From Burkholderiales bacterium (GTDB lineage Bacteria > Pseudomonadota > Gammaproteobacteria > Burkholderiales > Casimicrobiaceae), in the NCBI GenBank assembly GCA_016790165.1, contig JAEUPL010000009.1:47350-111349 (forward strand): DNA of 64,000 bases, in the 5' to 3' direction. A model generated the notes under the pieces. It made no database searches, was not told where the DNA came from, and saw only the letters and a program-made list of their open reading frames with translations. The position numbers and the translations under genes are program-made. Numbering within the stretch: the first letter of the stretch is position 1; each line of letters opens with the position of its first letter. Below are positions 36,129-45,456 of this stretch, in pieces.

Positions 36129-36198
36129 CCGGACTTTCTGTTGTTGGCACCGTGTGCCCGCCGTGGGGCAAGCGCGATGCCGAAGCCGTTCAATCCCG

Positions 36199-37197
36199 AT
36201 GACTGCTCCATCTTCGCCCTCGGCCAGTGCCCGGCGCCCGACTCTCGCGCGTGACCTGCGCCCATCGCTGTTCGCGGCGACCGGTACGGCGGTCACTATT
36301 GGCAATTTTGATGGCGTCCACCGCGGCCATCAGGCCATGCTCGAGGTGGTGGGTCAGGCCGCGCGGCAGCGTGGCCTGCATCCCGTTGCATTGAGCTTTT
36401 CGCCCTCGCCAGGCGAGTACTTTTCGCGTGCATCCGGCAACGCCTCCGGGAGCCAGCCGCCACGGCTGCAGCGGTTGCGCGACAAGCTGGCGTGTATCTG
36501 GGCGGTGGGCATTGCGCATATCCAGCTGTTGCGCTTCAATGCAGCCACGGCAGCGATGGCACCCGATGCATTTTGCGATGCCGTGCTGCGCGACGGGCTG
36601 AACGCCCGGTGGGTGATCGTTGGCGACGACTTCCGCTACGGCAAGGGGCGTGCCGGTGATGTCAAGACGCTACACGCGTGGTGCGTTGCCAACAACGTGG
36701 AGTGCTACGTGATGCCCGCCGTGAAAGCCATGGATGTCCGTTTTTCGTCGTCCCTGGTGCGCGAGGCGCTCGCGGCTGGCGACGTGGTCACGGCGGCCGC
36801 CGTGCTGGGCCGGCCGTACCGCATCTCTGGCAAAGTGGCGCACGGTGAGAAGCTCGGGCGCACCCTGGGCATTCCGACCATCAACCTGCCGCTGTGGAGC
36901 CCGCCGCCGCTCTCGGGCATCTACGCGGTACGCGTCTATGGCGTTGATGTTGCGGGTGGGCAACCGGTCCTGGGGGCGGCCAGCGTGGGTGTGCGCCCCA
37001 GCGTGAAGAGCAACGGTCGGCCGGTCCTCGAAGTGTTTTTGATCGATTTTCAGGGTGATCTGTACGGTCGGCGCGTGGTGGTGGAGTTCGTTCAGCACAT
37101 TCGTGCCGAAGAAAAATTTGCGACAGTGGATGCCTTGAAAGCTCAGATGGGTGAAGATATTGCTGCGGTGCGGCGCGTGTTTGCCGCAAATCGGTGA
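36199..37197 (+). CDS. ribF: Bifunctional riboflavin kinase/FAD synthetase RibF
   Basis: 332 aa. The N-terminal FMN adenylyltransferase domain has TIGNFDGVHRGHQAML (nucleotidyltransferase signature) and VIVGDDFRYGKGRAGD, then RFSSSLVREAL. The C-terminal flavokinase domain has GKVAHGEKLGRTLGIPTINL and GVRPSVKSNGRPVLEVFLIDF. It converts riboflavin to FMN and FAD in the cytosol. In-frame GTG codons lie upstream (36154), but ATG 36199 gives the normal length. The ribF-ileS-lspA-ispH order is widely conserved in proteobacteria. Confidence 0.96.
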   Translation: MTAPSSPSASARRPTLARDLRPSLFAATGTAVTIGNFDGVHRGHQAMLEVVGQAARQRGLHPVALSFSPSPGEYFSRASGNASGSQPPRLQRLRDKLACIWAVGIAHIQLLRFNAATAAMAPDAFCDAVLRDGLNARWVIVGDDFRYGKGRAGDVKTLHAWCVANNVECYVMPAVKAMDVRFSSSLVREALAAGDVVTAAAVLGRPYRISGKVAHGEKLGRTLGIPTINLPLWSPPPLSGIYAVRVYGVDVAGGQPVLGAASVGVRPSVKSNGRPVLEVFLIDFQGDLYGRRVVVEFVQHIRAEEKFATVDALKAQMGEDIAAVRRVFAANR

Positions 37198-37462
37198 AAA
37201 TACGGGCATGTCCGACGTCGCCTCACTTCATTCCTCCGCACCGACGCGCCTTTGCGCGGTGCGCACTCTGGCGCGCCAAACGCGGCATTATCGAATTTGC
37301 CCCTAGCGCCCGTGCCACGGCGGGTCAGAAAACGACCATCACGCCGCACGGTCCGACGTTGACGCACGTGATGCCCCTGGCTTTGGCCGTCAGGCGCACC
37401 GCGATCCCGAGTTGATTCCCGCCGCGCGCACGGTCTGCGCGGCGCACCGCAGCACAAATATC

Positions 37463-40327
37463 ATGTCTAACGATTCCAAATCCTTCGTCCCCGAAGCGCC
37501 GGTCCGCACCGGCAAGCCCAAGGCGGAGTCGAAGTACCCCGTCAACATGCTCGACACGCCGTTCCCCATGCGCGGCGACCTCGCCAAGCGCGAACCGGCG
37601 TGGGTGGCCGAGTGGACCGAGAAAAAGCTCTATCACGCGATCCGCGCTAAAGCCACGAGCCGCCCGCGCTGGGTGCTGCATGACGGCCCGCCGTATGCCA
37701 ATGGCGACATCCACATCGGACACGCGGTTAACAAGATCCTCAAGGACATCGTGGTCAAGAGCCGCCTGATGGCGGGCTTTGACGCGACCTATGTGCCCGG
37801 TTGGGACTGCCACGGCATGCCGATCGAGATCCAGATCGAAAAGAAATTCGGCAAGGGCCTGCCGGCCAAAGAAGTGCAGGCGAAGAGCCGAGCCTACGCG
37901 GCCGAGCAGATCGACAAGCAGCGCAAGGACTTCATGCGTCTGGGCGTTCTCGGCGAGTGGGAGAACCCGTATCTGACGATGGCGCCGCGCAACGAGGCCG
38001 ATGAGATCCGCGCACTGCGCAAGATCTACGACGCCGGGTTTGTGTTCCGCGGTCTGAAACCCGTGAACTGGTGCTTCGACTGTGGTTCGGCGCTGGCCGA
38101 AGCGGAGGTCGAATATCACGACAAGACTGACCTTGCCGTTGACGTCGGTTTCCGCTTCGCCGAGCACGACAAGCTGGCCAACGCGTTCGGCCTGCCGAAG
38201 TTGCCGCATGACGTCGGCTATCTGGTGATCTGGACGACCACGCCGTGGACACTGCCGGCGAACCAGGCGCTCAACCTGCACCCCGAGTTTGAATACGCGC
38301 TGGTGCAAACGACCGATGGCGCGCGCCCGCTGTTGCTGCTGGCACAGGAGCGCGTGGCAGACTGTCTGAAGCGTTGGGGCATGGACGGCAAAGTCATTGC
38401 CACCTGCAAGGGGCAGGCGCTTGAGCGCGTGGCATTCCATCATCCGTTCTACGACCGTCTGAGCCCGGTGTATCTGGGCGACTACGTCACGCTCGACACC
38501 GGTACCGGGATCGTGCACTCGGCGCCGGCGTACGGCATTGAGGACTTTCAGTCCTGCCGCGCCTATGGCATGAAGGACGATGAGGTGCTGACGCCGGTGA
38601 TGGGCGATGGCAAGTACGTTGCCACACTGCCCGAGTTCGGCGGCCTGTCGATCTGGGACGCCAATCCGAAGATCGTTGAACACATGCGCGAGAAGGGTTC
38701 GCTGTTCAAGGTTGAGAAATTCCAGCACAGCTACATGCACTGCTGGCGACACCGCACGCCGATCATCTACCGTGCGACCAATCAGTGGTTTGCCGGCATG
38801 GATGTGCAGCCCAAGACGGGCGGCACGCTGCGTGAAACCGCGTTGAAGGCCGTGCAGGACACGCAGTTCTTCCCGGCCTGGGGACAAGCACGTCTGCACG
38901 CGATGATCGCCAACCGGCCCGACTGGACGCTCTCGCGGCAGCGGCAGTGGGGCGTGCCGATGGCGTTTTTCGTGCATCGCGAGACCGGCGCGCTGCATCC
39001 ACGAACCAGTGAACTGCTGGAGGCGGTCGCCAAGCGCGTGGAGCAGGGCGGTATCGAGGCGTGGCAGACACTCGACGCCCGCGAGCTGCTCGGCGACGAG
39101 GCGAAGGACTACGTCAAAAACCCGGACACCCTGGACGTATGGTTTGACTCTGGCACCACCCACGAGACCGTGCTGCGTGGGTCGCACCCGAAGCAGAGCA
39201 AGTTCCCGGCGGACATGTACCTCGAAGGCTCGGACCAGCATCGCGGCTGGTTCCACTCGAGCTTGCTCACGAGTTGCATGATCAATGGCCGCGCGCCTTA
39301 TGACGCGCTGCTCACGCATGGCTTCGTCGTCGACCAGAACGGTCGCAAAATGAGCAAATCGCTCGGCAATGTCGTCGCGCCGCAAAAGGTTTGCGATTCG
39401 TTGGGCGCCGAAATCCTGCGTCTGTGGGTGGCGGCGACCGACTATTCGGGCGAACTGGCGCTGTCCGACGAAATTCTCAAGCGGGTGACCGACACCTATC
39501 GCCGACTGCGCAACACGGTGCGTTTCCTGCTCGCCAACACGTCGGATTTCGAGGCTGCGAAGCATGCCGTGCCGCTCGCCGAAATGAGCGAAATTGATCG
39601 TTACGCCGTCGCGATGACGCGCGCCATGGCGCGGGAATGCGTGGCGGCGTACGAGCGCTACGAATTCCACGTCGTTATGCAGCAGCTCATGAGCTTCTGC
39701 TCGGACGATCTCGGCAGCTTCTACCTCGACGTACTCAAGGACCGGCTGTACACCTGCGGCGCCGATAGCAAGCCGCGTCGCTCGGCACAGACGGCGCTGG
39801 CGATGATCACACGGCAATTGGTAACGCTGATGGCGCCGGTCCTTTCGTTCACGGCGGAAGAGGTGTGGGCGACGCTGAATCCGGGCCGCGACGTCACCGA
39901 CGCCAGCGTTTTCTTTGAGCTGTACAACCAGCCTTTGCCGGAAGGGGCCGACGAGGCCGTACTTCTGGCGCGGTGGACGAAGCTGCGCGAGGTGCGGGCA
40001 GCAGCGACGAAAGCGATTGAAGCCGTACGCGAGTCCGGCGGCGTCGGCTCCAGCCTGCAAGCCGACCTCGTGGTCGAGGCCCCTGCCGACCTGGCGGCCG
40101 AATTGCTGCGCCTTGGCGATGACCTTAAGTTTGTGTTCATCACCTCCGCGGTGACCGTGAAGACGGGCGCTGTGCTCAACGTGACGGTGGCACCCTCCAC
40201 CGCTGCCAAGTGCGAACGCTGCTGGCACTACCGATCCGACGTTGGCAGCGATGGCACGCACGCGGGGTTGTGTACGCGCTGCATCAGCAATCTGTACGGC
40301 GCGGGCGAGACGAGGGCGTTTGCGTGA
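37463..40327 (+). CDS. ileS: Isoleucyl-tRNA synthetase IleS
   Basis: A 954-aa class I aminoacyl-tRNA synthetase. The HIGH motif is in [20 protein letters not shown] (near residue 80). The KMSKS motif is in [10 protein letters not shown] near 630. The editing domain has [14 protein letters not shown]. The C-terminal zinc site CERCWHY...LCTRC is complete. It charges tRNA-Ile. ATG 37463 is preferred to an upstream in-frame start at 37412 because family sequence starts here. The 265-base gap after ribF probably holds its promoter, but no clear -35/-10 pair was found. Confidence 0.97.
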   Translation: MSNDSKSFVPEAPVRTGKPKAESKYPVNMLDTPFPMRGDLAKREPAWVAEWTEKKLYHAIRAKATSRPRWVLHDGPPYANGDIHIGHAVNKILKDIVVKSRLMAGFDATYVPGWDCHGMPIEIQIEKKFGKGLPAKEVQAKSRAYAAEQIDKQRKDFMRLGVLGEWENPYLTMAPRNEADEIRALRKIYDAGFVFRGLKPVNWCFDCGSALAEAEVEYHDKTDLAVDVGFRFAEHDKLANAFGLPKLPHDVGYLVIWTTTPWTLPANQALNLHPEFEYALVQTTDGARPLLLLAQERVADCLKRWGMDGKVIATCKGQALERVAFHHPFYDRLSPVYLGDYVTLDTGTGIVHSAPAYGIEDFQSCRAYGMKDDEVLTPVMGDGKYVATLPEFGGLSIWDANPKIVEHMREKGSLFKVEKFQHSYMHCWRHRTPIIYRATNQWFAGMDVQPKTGGTLRETALKAVQDTQFFPAWGQARLHAMIANRPDWTLSRQRQWGVPMAFFVHRETGALHPRTSELLEAVAKRVEQGGIEAWQTLDARELLGDEAKDYVKNPDTLDVWFDSGTTHETVLRGSHPKQSKFPADMYLEGSDQHRGWFHSSLLTSCMINGRAPYDALLTHGFVVDQNGRKMSKSLGNVVAPQKVCDSLGAEILRLWVAATDYSGELALSDEILKRVTDTYRRLRNTVRFLLANTSDFEAAKHAVPLAEMSEIDRYAVAMTRAMARECVAAYERYEFHVVMQQLMSFCSDDLGSFYLDVLKDRLYTCGADSKPRRSAQTALAMITRQLVTLMAPVLSFTAEEVWATLNPGRDVTDASVFFELYNQPLPEGADEAVLLARWTKLREVRAAATKAIEAVRESGGVGSSLQADLVVEAPADLAAELLRLGDDLKFVFITSAVTVKTGAVLNVTVAPSTAAKCERCWHYRSDVGSDGTHAGLCTRCISNLYGAGETRAFA

Positions 40328-40340
40328 GCCGCCGGCACAC

Positions 40341-40365
40341 GTTGTCGCACTGCGAGCAACTTTTT
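40341..40365 (+). terminator. Rho-independent terminator after ileS
   Basis: GTTGTCGC (40341-40348) pairs with GCGAGCAAC (40352-40360), with one bulged base and a three-base loop, followed directly by TTTTT (40361-40365). It lies 14 bases after the ileS stop. This suggests that lspA is at least partly transcribed from its own promoter. Confidence 0.75.
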
Positions 40366-40366
40366 A

Positions 40367-40397
40367 GCGCTATCGACCGCCCACTGGTCGTTAGCGC
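40367..40397 (+). repeat. 12-bp imperfect inverted repeat in ileS-lspA gap
   Basis: GCGCTATCGACC (40367-40378) and GGTCGTTAGCGC (40386-40397) pair with a single T-T mismatch around a seven-base loop. It starts two bases after the ileS terminator. Two smaller inverted repeats follow: TTCAGC/GCTGAA at 40426-40439 and CGACC/GGTCG at 40441-40457. The role is unknown; it could be a second terminator, an operator or a REP-like element. Confidence 0.6.
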
Positions 40398-40493
40398 GAT
40401 GATTTTGCATAACTCGACTTGCGTATTCAGCGTGCTGAAACGACCACTGGCCGGTCGCTACCGGTCGATTTATGGTGAAAGCTGTATCGCTGC

Positions 40494-41000
40494 ATGATGG
40501 CGCGTCTCTCCACCGCACGGGCACTTGCGCTGATTGCCAGCATCATCGTCGCCGACCAGGCGAGCAAGCTCTTCTTTCACACGCGCTTCGAGCCAGGAGA
40601 GCGCGTCAACGTGCTGCCGTTCTTCGACTGGATCCTCACCTACAACACGGGCGCCGCGTTCAGTTTTCTGGCCGGGGCAGGGGGCTGGCAGCGCTGGTTC
40701 TTCGTGGTACTCGCACTTGTAGTGAGCCTTTGGTGCTGGATCACGCTCCGACGTGAGCCGGACGCCCGCATCCAGCTCGCGTTCGCGCTGATCATCGGCG
40801 GCGCGCTCGGCAATGTTATTGACCGCCTGTGGCTCGGCAAGGTGATCGACTTTGTTCTCATCTATTGGGCGCCGTGGGATTGGTACTACCCCGCCTTCAA
40901 TGTGGCTGACTCGGCGATCTGCGTGGGCGCAGCGCTCATGCTTTGGGCAGCGTTCCTGCGTCCGCGCGCGAGCGACCAAACGTCCGGCGGTGCAGCCTGA
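40494..41000 (+). CDS. lspA: Lipoprotein signal peptidase LspA (signal peptidase II)
   Basis: 168 aa with four hydrophobic segments. The family motif [10 protein letters not shown] is near residue 15. The two catalytic aspartates lie in [15 protein letters not shown] and [11 protein letters not shown]. It cleaves signal peptides of diacylglyceryl-modified prolipoproteins at the inner membrane. Tandem ATG codons (40494, 40497) make the exact start ambiguous by one residue. ispH follows after 13 bases. Confidence 0.95.
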   Translation: MMARLSTARALALIASIIVADQASKLFFHTRFEPGERVNVLPFFDWILTYNTGAAFSFLAGAGGWQRWFFVVLALVVSLWCWITLRREPDARIQLAFALIIGGALGNVIDRLWLGKVIDFVLIYWAPWDWYYPAFNVADSAICVGAALMLWAAFLRPRASDQTSGGAA

Positions 41001-41013
41001 GAAAATACGGCAC

Positions 41014-41985
41014 ATGAGCAGCACCCCGGTCACGTTTCACCCCAAATCGGTCATCCTTGCCAATCCGCGCGGCTTTTGCGCGGGCGTGGATCGCGCCATT
41101 GCTATCGTCGAGCGCGCGCTGGACAAGTTTGGCGCGCCGATTTATGTGCGCCACGAAGTCGTGCACAACCGCCACGTCGTGGATGGCCTGAAAGCGCGTG
41201 GCGCCGTGTTCATTGAAGACTTGTGCGATGTCCCGGACGTGCCGGGTGGCGCGGTCCTGATTTACTCGGCGCATGGCGTGTCCAAAGCGCTGCAGGCCGA
41301 AGCCACCGCGCGGGGCTTCCGCATATTTGACGCCACCTGCCCGCTCGTCACCAAGGTCCATGTCGAAGTGGCGAAGCTTCGCCGTGATGGCGTGGAAATC
41401 ATTATGATCGGCCACGCGGGGCATCCCGAGGTGGAAGGCACGATGGGGCAAGTCACCGACGGCATCCACTTGGTGGAGGACGAGGCCGACGTCGCAGCGC
41501 TCGCGGCATCCGGCCGCATCTCGGACCCGCGCCGCCTGGCGTTCGTCACCCAAACCACACTGTCGGTCGACGACACAGCGCGTGTGGTCGCGGCGCTGCA
41601 GGCCGCATTCCCCGCGATCCGGCCGCCGCGCAAGGACGACATTTGCTATGCAACCACCAACCGGCAAAACGCCGTCAAGGTGGTGGCGGAGCACGCCGAT
41701 GTCGTCGTGATCGTCGGCTCGAGCGCCAGTTCGAACGCCAATCGCCTGCGCGAGGTCGCCGAACGACTCGGTGCTACGGCGCATCTCGTTGACGACGCTG
41801 ACGACCTGCGGCGCGAGTGGTTTGCAGAGGGCGCGCGTGTCGGCGTCTCAGCGGGTGCCTCCACCCCCGAGTCACTGGTGCAAGGCGTGCTCAGCCGCCT
41901 GACCGAATGGGGCGCCGAAGCGCTGCACGAAACGGGCGGGCCCGAAGAGGCCCTGGCGTTCAAGTTACCGCTGGAGTTGCGTTAG
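41014..41985 (+). CDS. ispH: 4-hydroxy-3-methylbut-2-enyl diphosphate reductase IspH
   Basis: 323 aa. The three iron-sulfur cysteines are in [25 protein letters not shown] and [14 protein letters not shown]. The substrate-binding histidines are in [12 protein letters not shown] and [15 protein letters not shown]. It catalyses the last step of the MEP isoprenoid pathway. ATG 41014 is chosen because the frame upstream runs inside lspA and conserved sequence begins here. Confidence 0.97.
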   Translation: MSSTPVTFHPKSVILANPRGFCAGVDRAIAIVERALDKFGAPIYVRHEVVHNRHVVDGLKARGAVFIEDLCDVPDVPGGAVLIYSAHGVSKALQAEATARGFRIFDATCPLVTKVHVEVAKLRRDGVEIIMIGHAGHPEVEGTMGQVTDGIHLVEDEADVAALAASGRISDPRRLAFVTQTTLSVDDTARVVAALQAAFPAIRPPRKDDICYATTNRQNAVKVVAEHADVVVIVGSSASSNANRLREVAERLGATAHLVDDADDLRREWFAEGARVGVSAGASTPESLVQGVLSRLTEWGAEALHETGGPEEALAFKLPLELR

Positions 41986-42139
41986 GCCATCCGTCGGCGT
42001 CACGCCCAGACAAGCGCCAGACCGGCAGAAAATATGCCCTTGTCATTGTCGTGGGGCGAACACACGCCGTGAATCGCCGCACCGTCGCCGCTTATCGGAC
42101 ACAGCGCCGGATTGCTTCAGGACGCATAACAATTCACTT

Positions 42140-42733
42140 ATGAGAAACCGTTCCAATCTGGCCCACATTCCGCGCCGGCTCGCCCGCCGGCGTAGCGCGG
42201 CTGAGCGCTCGCGGGCCGGCTTCACTCTGATCGAGTTAATGGTCACCGTGGCCGTCTTAGCCATCCTGGCCGCCATTGCAATCCCTTCGATGAGCCAATT
42301 GATCGTTCGCTCGCGGATGGACGCAACGCTGCACGAGTTTGTTTCCGCCATCAATATGGCCCGGTCCGAAGCAGTACGTCGGGCCACGCGTGTCACGCTC
42401 TGTCGGGCTACCGGGCCAACCACCTGCGGTGGCGCAGGCACGACGTGGGCGTCCGGATGGATCGTTTTTGTGGACGACCTCGCCACGGCCGGGTTGATCG
42501 ACGCCGGCGAGGAGATCATCAAATCGCGTAGCGCATGGGTCGGCATGGATTCCGTCATCACTTCGGCAAGCGTTTCAGGCTCAATCAGCTACACCTCCAA
42601 CGGTCAACTCGAAAACGCCTTCAACCTGGGGCAAATCGCATTTACGCCCAAGGGGGGCGCCGCCTCAGACATGCGTTACGTCTGCATCAACCGTACGGGG
42701 CGTCCTCGCGTGGACGAATTGCCATGCTCTTGA
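42140..42733 (+). CDS. fimT: Type IV pilus minor pilin FimT/FimU-like (GspH domain)
   Basis: A 197-aa prepilin. The basic leader ends in RAG|FTLIELMVTVAVLAILAAI, a class III cleavage site with Glu at +5 and a hydrophobic helix. The body carries the GspH/FimT pattern (NMARSEAVRRATRVTLCR, WASGWIVFVDD) and a C-terminal cysteine pair. PilD-type peptidase cleavage is expected. It opens the minor-pilin operon that initiates pilus assembly. No Shine-Dalgarno-like sequence is evident before ATG 42140. Confidence 0.92.
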   Translation: MRNRSNLAHIPRRLARRRSAAERSRAGFTLIELMVTVAVLAILAAIAIPSMSQLIVRSRMDATLHEFVSAINMARSEAVRRATRVTLCRATGPTTCGGAGTTWASGWIVFVDDLATAGLIDAGEEIIKSRSAWVGMDSVITSASVSGSISYTSNGQLENAFNLGQIAFTPKGGAASDMRYVCINRTGRPRVDELPCS

Positions 42734-42762
42734 ACAACTTGACCCGACGGAACAGGGTAATC

Positions 42763-43314
42763 ATGTCGAAGCGCGCACGGCAGCACGCAAATCGTGGGTT
42801 TTCGTTGCTCGAAATCTTGATCACGATGCTCGTCGTCGCGATCGGGTCACTTGGCCTCGCTGGCACCATCATTACCGGCCTGCGCGCCACCCACGGCGCT
42901 GCGGAGCGCACAGTGGCGACGCAGTTGGCGGGTTCTTTCATCGACATGATGGAGTTGAATGCGTGGGCGAAACAGCACACAACGGGTAACCCTGCGCCAC
43001 CGTACGGGCAACTCTATGTGACGCCGTTTCAGGGCGTTTTCGCGTATCCCGCGTGCTACCCCAGTTCGGCCTGCGACCCCGTTGACCTAAGGCTCGTTCA
43101 TCTGATGCAGTTTCGCGATGCCGTGCGCGCTGCGCTCCCGCGTGGCGATATTCAGGTATCTGCAACGGGCGTTAGTCCGGCGAGTATTGCCGTCACGGTC
43201 GCCTGGTACGACCAGAGCGCAACCAATGACGTGATAACCGGCTGCGCGTCGGTGAACCCGGCGCCTCCATCGACCGTGAATCAATGTTTAACCCTGTACT
43301 TGACCAACAAATGA
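42763..43314 (+). CDS. pilV: Type IV pilus minor pilin PilV
   Basis: A 183-aa prepilin with leader MSKRARQHANR|GFSLLEILITMLVVAIGSLG, matching PilV, whose cleavage sequence is GFSLLE. A longer version from ATG 42724 overlaps fimT by ten bases. ATG 42763 is preferred for leader length and an AGGG-containing site. The C-terminal half has SIAVTVAWYDQSA, typical of PilV. The stop overlaps the pilW start (ATGA). Confidence 0.9.
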   Translation: MSKRARQHANRGFSLLEILITMLVVAIGSLGLAGTIITGLRATHGAAERTVATQLAGSFIDMMELNAWAKQHTTGNPAPPYGQLYVTPFQGVFAYPACYPSSACDPVDLRLVHLMQFRDAVRAALPRGDIQVSATGVSPASIAVTVAWYDQSATNDVITGCASVNPAPPSTVNQCLTLYLTNK

Positions 43315-44318
43315 GTACGCCGATGAGTCGTCAGCGGCAGCGGATGCGCGCCCATTCAGCGGTACCGCGGGGCTTCTCGCTGGTCGAATTGATGGTCGCC
43401 ATGACCATTGGCCTGGTGCTGCTTGGGGTCGTGGGCAGTATTTTCGTTGCCTCCAAGGGGGTTTTCGTCTCATCGGATCAGCGCAGCCGACTGAACGAAA
43501 GCATGCGCCTGGTGACCGAAACGATGGGCGTTCAGATTCGTCAGGCGGCCTATGTCGACATTGCGAACACCACGGCCAAAGTGGCGATGCCCATCACCTA
43601 TGACGACGTGGCCAACTCTGCGGTGACCGGCATCCTGCCGATCTTTGCGTGCAGCGATGGCCGGGTGAACTTCGCTACGGTGCCGTGGACATGCACGGCC
43701 AATTCCAACCCGCCCGGTGTGCTGCCCAGCGACTCCGTCGCGGTGAGCTTTCAGAACCAGCCGAGCAGCGCGCTCGTTGCCAACAGTTCTTTGCTGGCTT
43801 TCTCGAACGGCTTTGGCGGCGATTGCGCCGGGCAAAACCCGATGCCGACACCCGCGATTGCGTCCGGGGCGACGATGCCGGTGAATATCCCGATCGCCAT
43901 CAGCGAGTTTTTCATCAGTCGCAACGTGGTGACGACTCAGGGTGGCAGTAGCGTCAACATTCCTGAATTGTCCTGTCGCGGCAACGGCAATCCGGGCGTT
44001 TCGCAGCCGCTCGCGCAGGGCATCGAGCAAATCCGCGCACGCTTCTATGTGATCGATGCCGATCCGGGTGGTTTCGGCCAGAGAACGCGGCTCACCGATA
44101 TTGCCGGCGTCGGTACCGACTGGGGCAAGGTATACGCAGTGCAACTCTGCCTGCTTACCCATTCGCCGGGCAACACGTGGGGCACCGGCCTGGCTGCCAA
44201 CTTTACGGACTGTGATGGTACGGTTCGCGCCTCACCCGACAATCGCTTGCGCAAAGCCAACCAGCTCACGATCAGCCTGCGCAACCGCGTCAACACGTTC
44301 TCTGCGCTTCCAAGCTAG
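43311..44318 (+). CDS. pilW: Type IV pilus minor pilin PilW
   Basis: 335 aa, prepilin type: VPRG|FSLVELMVAMTIGLVLLGVVGSIF near residue 20. The body has the PilW-like segment QSRLNESMRLVTETMGVQIRQAAY. The C-terminal part includes EQIRARFYVIDAD and a final SLRNRVNTF. ATG 43311 overlaps the pilV stop by four bases. A second ATG four codons later is possible. Part of the priming complex with FimT, PilV, PilX and PilE. Confidence 0.92.
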   Translation: MSTPMSRQRQRMRAHSAVPRGFSLVELMVAMTIGLVLLGVVGSIFVASKGVFVSSDQRSRLNESMRLVTETMGVQIRQAAYVDIANTTAKVAMPITYDDVANSAVTGILPIFACSDGRVNFATVPWTCTANSNPPGVLPSDSVAVSFQNQPSSALVANSSLLAFSNGFGGDCAGQNPMPTPAIASGATMPVNIPIAISEFFISRNVVTTQGGSSVNIPELSCRGNGNPGVSQPLAQGIEQIRARFYVIDADPGGFGQRTRLTDIAGVGTDWGKVYAVQLCLLTHSPGNTWGTGLAANFTDCDGTVRASPDNRLRKANQLTISLRNRVNTFSALPS

Positions 44319-44330
44319 CAAAGGTTCTCT

Positions 44331-45383
44331 ATGCGTTCGCAGCCCGTTCCCCGCCCGACGTCACGCAGTTCGCTCACTGAGCGCGGTTTTGTACTCGTGA
44401 TCGCGCTTTTGTTGATCGTCGCCGCGACGCTCCTCACACTCTCAACGATGCAGTCTGCCGCGTTTCAGGAACGTATCGGAATGGCCGACCGAGATCGGCG
44501 CATCGCGTTCCAGGCGGCTGAAGCCACGCTGACGGACGCGGAAAGTGATATTCAGTGGAAACGCGCCAACGGCACCCATTGCTCAACCGCGGGGCCGGCA
44601 TGCCTGCGGCCGTGCCAGATCGGCGGTACCCTGTCCCAAGACGAAGCAGGCTCCGGGTTGAATGCAGCCGCATGCGGGGCGGGTGTAGGTTTGATCACCC
44701 GTAGCGATTGGAATGCCGCAAATCCATTGACGAACCCCAGTTTCTTGCGAACACCGGGCGCATGGGGCGCCAACGCTGCGACCTACGGCCAATTCACGGG
44801 GGCGGGCGCGTTCAGCGTAAACGGCACCTCGCTCGCCAATCAGCCAAAGTACCAAATTGAGACCATCATGTCCGCGCAGGACAGCATCCTTCAGGCTCTG
44901 GCCTACCGCATCACCGCTCGCGGCTACGGCGTGAATCCACGCACCGTGGTCGTACTGCAATCCGTGTTTGTCATGCCGCCCCCGGGCAACAACGCAGGCG
45001 CGGCACCGCCGGCGATCCCGCCGCCGATCGAAGGACCGCCACCGCCACCACCACCACCTCCACCACCGCCACCGCCACCACCACCACCGCCGCCACCACC
45101 TCCACCACCACCGCCACCACCTCCACCACCGCCGCCACCACCACCACCACCACCACCACCGCCGCCACCACCACCACCACCACCGCCTCCGCCACCGCCA
45201 CCACCGCCACCACCACCACCGCCCGGTCCACCACCACCACCGCCTCCGCCACCACCACCACCACCGCCACCACCACCACCGCCGCCACCACCACCGCCAC
45301 CACCGCCACCACCGCCACCACCACCACCGCCACCACCGCCACCACCACCACCACCGCCACCACCTGTCGGGCCGGTGGAGTAG
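44331..45383 (+). CDS. pilX: Type IV pilus assembly protein PilX with a polyproline C-terminal tail
   Basis: 350 aa. The N-terminus fits PilX: ERGFVLVIALLLIVAATLLTL then STMQSAAFQERIGMADRDR, with no Glu at +5, as is usual for PilX. A folded region with cysteines ends near residue 222. From about residue 236 the protein is 63 prolines, one glycine, 46 prolines, then VGPVE. Ordinary PilX proteins end before this. Such a run would form a rigid polyproline II rod and needs EF-P for translation. The tail comes from a CCR microsatellite. pilY1 starts 73 bases after the stop. Confidence 0.88.
   Translation: MRSQPVPRPTSRSSLTERGFVLVIALLLIVAATLLTLSTMQSAAFQERIGMADRDRRIAFQAAEATLTDAESDIQWKRANGTHCSTAGPACLRPCQIGGTLSQDEAGSGLNAAACGAGVGLITRSDWNAANPLTNPSFLRTPGAWGANAATYGQFTGAGAFSVNGTSLANQPKYQIETIMSAQDSILQALAYRITARGYGVNPRTVVVLQSVFVMPPPGNNAGAAPPAIPPPIEGPPPPPPPPPPPPPPPPPPPPPPPPPPPPPPPPPPPPPPPPPPPPPPPPPPPPPPPPPPPPPPPGPPPPPPPPPPPPPPPPPPPPPPPPPPPPPPPPPPPPPPPPPPPPPPVGPVE
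45036..45365 (+). repeat. CCR trinucleotide microsatellite encoding polyproline
   Basis: 330 bases of CCA/CCG triplets with rare CCT and one CCC, broken once by GGT at 45225-45227. It encodes 109 prolines in the pilX frame. The minus strand reads GGY triplets and is G-rich with regularly spaced GG pairs. In the +1 frame it reads His/Arg, with no stop through into pilY1. The mix of CCA and CCG is irregular, so it is not one simple higher-order repeat. Confidence 0.97.
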
Positions 45384-45456
45384 GGGGTGGCACCGGTACC
45401 TCCGCCAGAGGCGGAGGTGCCGACATCGAATTCGGAATACGGGACTCTGTCAGTCA

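Noticed and set aside
37325-40261. 978-codon frame opposite ileS
   Set aside because: Antisense shadow of isoleucyl-tRNA synthetase; low-complexity His/Arg/Val content and no domain.
45036-45365. CRISPR array or tandem-repeat surface protein
   Set aside because: There are no spacers; the tract is a simple trinucleotide repeat in the pilX frame.
44968-45456. His/Arg-rich N-terminal extension of PilY1
   Set aside because: It is the pilX repeat read in another frame. PilY1 needs a signal peptide at its start, which is present from 45457. Kept only as a frameshift hypothesis.
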